A stretch of DNA of 17,062 bases from Tichowtungia sp050253185 (GTDB lineage Bacteria; Verrucomicrobiota; Kiritimatiellia; Kiritimatiellales; Tichowtungiaceae). The first letter of the stretch is position 1. Each line of letters opens with the position of its first letter. Under the pieces are notes generated by a model. The model was not told where the DNA came from. It saw only the letters and a program-made list of their open reading frames with translations, and ran no database searches. Positions 13,953 through 17,062 of this stretch are shown here, piece by piece. The stretch lies in contig JBFWJN010000045.1 of the NCBI GenBank assembly GCA_050253185.1, positions 1-17,062 of the forward strand, in the 5' to 3' direction. The position numbers and the translations under genes were made by a program.

Positions 13953-15200
13953 ATGAATAAACTGACGATTCGCGATCTCGATGTGAACGGAAAACGCGTT
14001 CTCATGCGCGTGGACTTCAACGTGCCGGTGAAAGACGGCAAAGTGACCGACGACACCCGCATCACCGCGGCGCTGCCGTCCATCAACTACGTGCTGGAAC
14101 ACGGTGGCTCGCTCGTTCTGATGAGCCACTGCGGACGCCCGAAAGGTAAAAAGAACCCGGACTTTACCCTCAAGCCCGCCGCCGACCGCCTCGCCGAGCT
14201 GGTCAGCGCCAAGGTCACCCTCGCTCCCGACGTCATCGGCCCGGAAGTCAAAACGCTGGTTGACGGACTCAAAGCCGGCGAAATCCTCGTTCTCGAAAAC
14301 GTCCGCTTCTATGCCGAAGAAGAGGGCAAAGCCAAGCTGGCCGACGACGCGACGGGCGAAGAAAAAGCAGCCGCCAAAGCGGAACTGAAAGTGAAGCAGG
14401 ACGCGTTCGCCAAGGAACTCGCCTCTTATGGGGATGTGTATGTGGATGACGCTTTCGGTACTGCGCACCGCGCCCACGCCTCCATGGTCGGCGTCACCAA
14501 ATACATCGATCAGTGCGCCGCCGGCTTCCTGCTCGAAAAGGAAATCGAATATCTCGGTAAAGTGCTCGAAGCTCCGGAAAAACCGTTCGTCGCCATCATC
14601 GGCGGTGCGAAGATCTCCGGCAAAATCGACGTGGTCACCAACCTGATGGGTAAGTGCGATGCAATCCTGATCGGCGGCGGAATGGCCTACACGTTTTACA
14701 AAGCGAAAGGCTTCTCCATCGGCAGTTCGCTCGTTGAAGAAGACAAGATTGAACTCGCCGGACAGATCCTTGCCGAGGCCGAAGCCAAGGGCGTAAAGCT
14801 CATGCTTCCAGTTGATAACATTGCCGCTGACGCGTTTTCCGCCGAAGCCAACACCAAAGAAGTCGGTGAAAACATCGAAGACGGCTGGATGGCTCTGGAC
14901 ATCGGCCCGAAAACCATCGAACTCTACAGCGCTGAAATCGCCAAAGCCAAAACGGTGGTCTGGAACGGCCCGATGGGCTGCTTCGAAATGGCTCCGTTCG
15001 CCAAAGGCACCTTCTCGATCTGCCAGGCGGTTGCCGAGTCCGACAGCGTCAGCATCATCGGCGGCGGCGACAGCGTGGCCGCGGTCAATAAATCCGGGCT
15101 TGCCGACAAGATGAGCCACGTCTCCACCGGCGGCGGCGCATCGCTCGAATTCATGGAAGGCAAAGCCCTTCCGGGTATCGTGGCGCTGACCGACAAGTAA
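13953..15200 (+). CDS. pgk: Phosphoglycerate kinase
   Basis: 415 aa. It moves the acyl phosphate of 1,3-bisphosphoglycerate to ADP. N-terminal signature VLMRVDFNVPV (substrate residues D21, N23), SHCGRPKG (59-65), LENVRFY with R118, DAFGTAHRAHAS (166-177); nucleotide-side signatures FVAIIGGAKISGKI, VWNGPMGCFE and GGGDSVAAV, and GGGASLEFMEGK near the end. I chose ATG 13953, preceded by AAAGGGGAGAG; an in-frame GTG at 13932 lies upstream of that ribosome site. The protein is longer than the usual 390-400 residues because of an Ala/Lys/Glu-rich insertion near 125-149. It follows gapA in pathway order with its own promoter and terminator. Confidence 0.97.
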   Translation: MNKLTIRDLDVNGKRVLMRVDFNVPVKDGKVTDDTRITAALPSINYVLEHGGSLVLMSHCGRPKGKKNPDFTLKPAADRLAELVSAKVTLAPDVIGPEVKTLVDGLKAGEILVLENVRFYAEEEGKAKLADDATGEEKAAAKAELKVKQDAFAKELASYGDVYVDDAFGTAHRAHASMVGVTKYIDQCAAGFLLEKEIEYLGKVLEAPEKPFVAIIGGAKISGKIDVVTNLMGKCDAILIGGGMAYTFYKAKGFSIGSSLVEEDKIELAGQILAEAEAKGVKLMLPVDNIAADAFSAEANTKEVGENIEDGWMALDIGPKTIELYSAEIAKAKTVVWNGPMGCFEMAPFAKGTFSICQAVAESDSVSIIGGGDSVAAVNKSGLADKMSHVSTGGGASLEFMEGKALPGIVALTDK

Positions 15201-15221
15201 GCGGTTTTCGGTGCGATCAGA

Positions 15222-15253
15222 GCCTCCGGGATTCCCGGAGGCTTTTTTGTTTT
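15222..15253 (+). terminator. Intrinsic terminator of pgk
   Basis: GCCTCCGGG (15222-15230), loop ATT, CCCGGAGGC (15234-15242), a perfect 9-bp stem followed by TTTTTTGTTTT. Confidence 0.93.
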
Positions 15254-15266
15254 AGGGTTTTGATCG

Positions 15267-15295
15267 TTGCCTAATGTGGGGCGGTTCGGTAGATT
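15267..15295 (+). promoter_or_regulatory. tpiA promoter
   Basis: TTGCCT (15267-15272), 17-bp spacer, TAGATT (15290-15295), followed by CCC. The GGTAG...TTCCC context resembles that of the gapA promoter. Confidence 0.55.
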
Positions 15296-15340
15296 CCCTG
15301 CTCATTTTGGGGAAAACTTTAAACAAAGCAGGAGAATTCA

Positions 15341-16096
15341 ATGCGTAAGAAAATCGTTGCTGGAAACTGGAAAATGAACAAGACGGTCGCCGAAGCCGTT
15401 ACGCTGGTCGACGGCCTGAAAATCGACCTCGCCGACTGTGTGGATGTCGAAGTGGTGGTCTGCCCGCCGTTTACTGCACTCAAAACCGTCGGCGACCAGC
15501 TGGCGGATACCCAGATCAAGCTGGGCTGCCAGAACATGAGCGATCAGGACGACGGCGCCTACACCGGCGAAATCTCTCACACGATGCTGCGCGAGCTCTA
15601 CGTGAAATATGTGATTCTCGGCCACAGCGAACGCCGCAGCTACTACGGCGAAACCGATGCGATCGTGAACGCCAAGGTCAAAAAGGCGCTGGCCAATACG
15701 CTTCGTCCGATCGTCTGCGTCGGCGAAACGCTCGAGCAGCGCGAAGCGGGCGACACTGAAAAGGTCGTCGAAGCACAGGTGCGCGGCAGCCTCGCCGATA
15801 TCACGGCCGAGCAGTTCGAAGACGTCGTGATTGCCTACGAACCGGTCTGGGCCATCGGCACCGGCAAAACCGCCACCTCCGAACAGGCTCAGGAAGTGCA
15901 CGCGTTCATCCGCGGCGTGGTTCGCGACATGGTCGGCGACAAGGCCGCGGACGGCCTGCGCATCCAGTACGGCGGCAGCATGAAACCCGCCAATGCCAAG
16001 GAACTGCTTTCCCAGCCCGACATCGACGGCGGCCTGATCGGCGGCGCGGCGCTCGAAGCCCGGCCGTTCATTGATATCGTCAAGGCGGGACTGTAA
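15341..16096 (+). CDS. tpiA: Triosephosphate isomerase
   Basis: 251 aa, the normal length. It interconverts dihydroxyacetone phosphate and glyceraldehyde-3-phosphate. All active-site residues are present: N9 and K11 in AGNWKMN, H95 in ILGHSERR, E167 in AYEPVWAIGTG (the hinge of loop 6), and the phosphate-binding QYGGSMKP and GGLIGGAAL. The start ATG has AGGAG seven bases upstream. It has its own promoter after the pgk terminator. No U-tailed terminator is visible before secG. Confidence 0.98.
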   Translation: MRKKIVAGNWKMNKTVAEAVTLVDGLKIDLADCVDVEVVVCPPFTALKTVGDQLADTQIKLGCQNMSDQDDGAYTGEISHTMLRELYVKYVILGHSERRSYYGETDAIVNAKVKKALANTLRPIVCVGETLEQREAGDTEKVVEAQVRGSLADITAEQFEDVVIAYEPVWAIGTGKTATSEQAQEVHAFIRGVVRDMVGDKAADGLRIQYGGSMKPANAKELLSQPDIDGGLIGGAALEARPFIDIVKAGL

Positions 16097-16188
16097 GCTG
16101 GAAGACTTTGGGGCGCCGGGGCTGAAATTGTCTGGCAACCGGCCGACCGAAAGCCTACTGTCTCCAGCCTAATGCCTTAGGAGAAATT

Positions 16189-16542
16189 ATGGTTATTATC
16201 CGTACACTGCTTATCATTCTGGAAGCCGCATGCAGCCTGGCGCTGATCGGCCTGATTCTGCTGCAGAAATCAAAAGACGGCGGGCTGGGGCTCGCCTTCG
16301 GGGGCGGCGGAAACGACAGCCTGTTTGGCGCGCGCGCCGGCAATGTGCTCACCAAAGCCACGGTCGGCATCGGCATCCTGTTTCTCGTGAACACGCTGAT
16401 TCTCGGAATGATGTTTGCCGGGAACGCCGAAAAATCGCTGATGGATGGGGTTGCCGCTCCGCAGGCTCCGGCCGCGGAACAGCCGGTTACAATGCCTGAG
16501 ATCCCGGCGGTTCCGGAAGTGCCCGCCATTCCTGCGGAGTAA
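16189..16542 (+). CDS. secG: Preprotein translocase subunit SecG
   Basis: 117 aa. A small accessory subunit of the SecYEG channel in the inner membrane. Two hydrophobic segments (about 3-25 and 58-78) flank the conserved cytoplasmic loop LLQKSKDGGLGLAFGGG with NDSLFGARAG following. The C-terminal tail (about 85-117) is rich in Ala, Pro and Glu and is a variable part in the family. TAGGAG lies just before ATG. secG directly after tpiA is a common bacterial arrangement. The 92-bp gap to tpiA contains TACTGT (16156-16161) as a possible -10 box, but I find no -35 box at normal spacing. Confidence 0.94.
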   Translation: MVIIRTLLIILEAACSLALIGLILLQKSKDGGLGLAFGGGGNDSLFGARAGNVLTKATVGIGILFLVNTLILGMMFAGNAEKSLMDGVAAPQAPAAEQPVTMPEIPAVPEVPAIPAE

Positions 16543-16561
16543 ACCGGAGGACTGCGGCTTC

Positions 16562-17062
16562 ATGAAACGGCGGAACAGCGGAAGGAAACTTTTCCTCCAC
16601 AGTTCCGTCGTTTTTTTGTGCCTGCTCATTACCGCCTGCGGCCGCGGGCAGCTCGATCAGCTGCGCTACGAAGATGAGCAGGTTCTCTATGGTCAGACAA
16701 CCCGTATTCAGGGATTTGATCCGGCCCGCGCGGGCGATGTGGCTTCCTCCATGGTCATCGGTCGCGTCTACGAAGGCCTGCTCGACTACGCCTACCTGGA
16801 CCGCCCGTACCGCGTCCAGCCGCTGCTTGCCGAATCCATGCCGGAGGTTTCTGACGACGGGCTCACCTACACCTTTAAAATCCGGCCCGGGATTTATTTT
16901 CAGGACGATGCCTGCTTTCCGAACAGAAAAGGGCGCGAACTGTGTGCCGAAGACTTCGTCTATTCCATCAAACGTGTCGCCGATCTCAAAACCGCTTCGT
17001 CCGGTTACTGGGCCTTCAACGGCCGCATCGTCGGCCTCGATGAATGGCGCGCCGCCACGGCC
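16562..17062 (+). CDS. ABC transporter solute-binding lipoprotein, peptide/oligopeptide family 5 (3' end outside window)
   Basis: 167 codons are visible, open to the edge. The N-terminus MKRRNSGRK is basic, then a hydrophobic core and lipobox I23-T24-A25-C26 show a lipoprotein signal cut before C26. The mature part begins as SBP family 5 proteins do: QTTRIQGFDPARAGDVASS, VIGRVYEGLLDY, QPLLAESMPEVSDDGLTYTFKIRPG split around the usual position, and AEDFVYSIKRVAD. Such proteins bind peptides or similar ligands and deliver them to Opp/Dpp-type permeases. GGAGG is 11 bases before ATG. The gene begins 19 bp after secG. A terminator-shaped hairpin occupies its first 18 codons. Confidence 0.88.
   Translation, partial: MKRRNSGRKLFLHSSVVFLCLLITACGRGQLDQLRYEDEQVLYGQTTRIQGFDPARAGDVASSMVIGRVYEGLLDYAYLDRPYRVQPLLAESMPEVSDDGLTYTFKIRPGIYFQDDACFPNRKGRELCAEDFVYSIKRVADLKTASSGYWAFNGRIVGLDEWRAATA
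16565..16617 (+). terminator. Terminator-shaped hairpin inside the 5' end of the solute-binding lipoprotein gene
   Basis: AAACGGCGGAAC (16565-16576) pairs with GTTCCGTCGTTT (16602-16613) over 12 bp with one G-T pair. An inner GGA-GGAA/TTCC-TCC helix extends it, and seven T's (16611-16617) follow. It could end secG transcripts or act as an attenuator, but it is translated as the signal peptide region. The structure is seen; the function is inferred. Confidence 0.55.

Noticed and set aside
16128..16161. Promoter for secG (TTGTCT ... TACTGT)
   Set aside because: The spacer would be 22 bp, outside the usual range.
1..17062. CRISPR arrays, tRNA or rRNA genes, transposase genes
   Set aside because: None seen on either strand; the repeats present are short dyads or hairpins without regular spacers.

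Overview
The window looks like chromosomal DNA of a Gram-negative, moderately GC-rich bacterium. It has an LPS Kdo transferase (waaA), a lipoprotein with a lipobox, and SecG. The gap-pgk-tpi-secG order, a TAGGGT-type -10 element, and many short dispersed intergenic repeats (palindromic pieces, TAAGACAAAAG units, a TGAAACT tandem, cttccagtctgtc-type hairpins) make me think of the PVC group, perhaps Kiritimatiellota. That assignment is inference; there is no rRNA or species-specific marker.

Layout. Positions 3-212 hold the C-terminal end of an unrecognised gene. Positions 454-6228 hold a Type III restriction-modification locus, all on the plus strand: mod (DNA methyltransferase), a RhuM-family gene, a 31-codon remnant or mini-ORF overlapping it by ATGA, an AT-rich insert with repeats, then res (helicase-nuclease). 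The res stop codon directly abuts the ATG of a XerC/XerD-type tyrosine recombinase (6229-7170), followed by waaA (7216-8499). On the minus strand an M23 peptidase and a ModD/NadC-like phosphoribosyltransferase form a two-gene unit (10081 to 8484) that overlaps the waaA end. Then come a glycerate kinase (10162-11274), a small Arg-rich single-TM protein (11331-11675), and a minus-strand M50 site-2-type protease (12489 to 11710).

The right third is central metabolism and secretion: gapA, pgk and tpiA in pathway order, then secG and the start of a peptide-type ABC solute-binding lipoprotein cut by the window edge. gapA, pgk and tpiA each have a readable promoter. gapA is followed by two intrinsic terminators and pgk by one, so they look like neighbouring single-gene units rather than one operon. 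tpiA-secG-lipoprotein have no obvious terminator between them, except a terminator-shaped hairpin lying inside the first codons of the lipoprotein gene.

The most unusual signal is a dispersed 17-bp dyad, TTTCCA-N5-TGGAAA. Eight good copies occur in 17 kb: three upstream of mod, two inside waaA, one inside glycerate kinase, and a perfect inverted pair between the two terminators of the gapA-pgk gap. The in-gene copies all sit in the same frame and encode an (F/V)QTLEK hexapeptide. Other points of interest are the low-GC target-recognition block in mod, RhuM embedded in a Type III R-M locus with a decayed junction, and an orphan modD.
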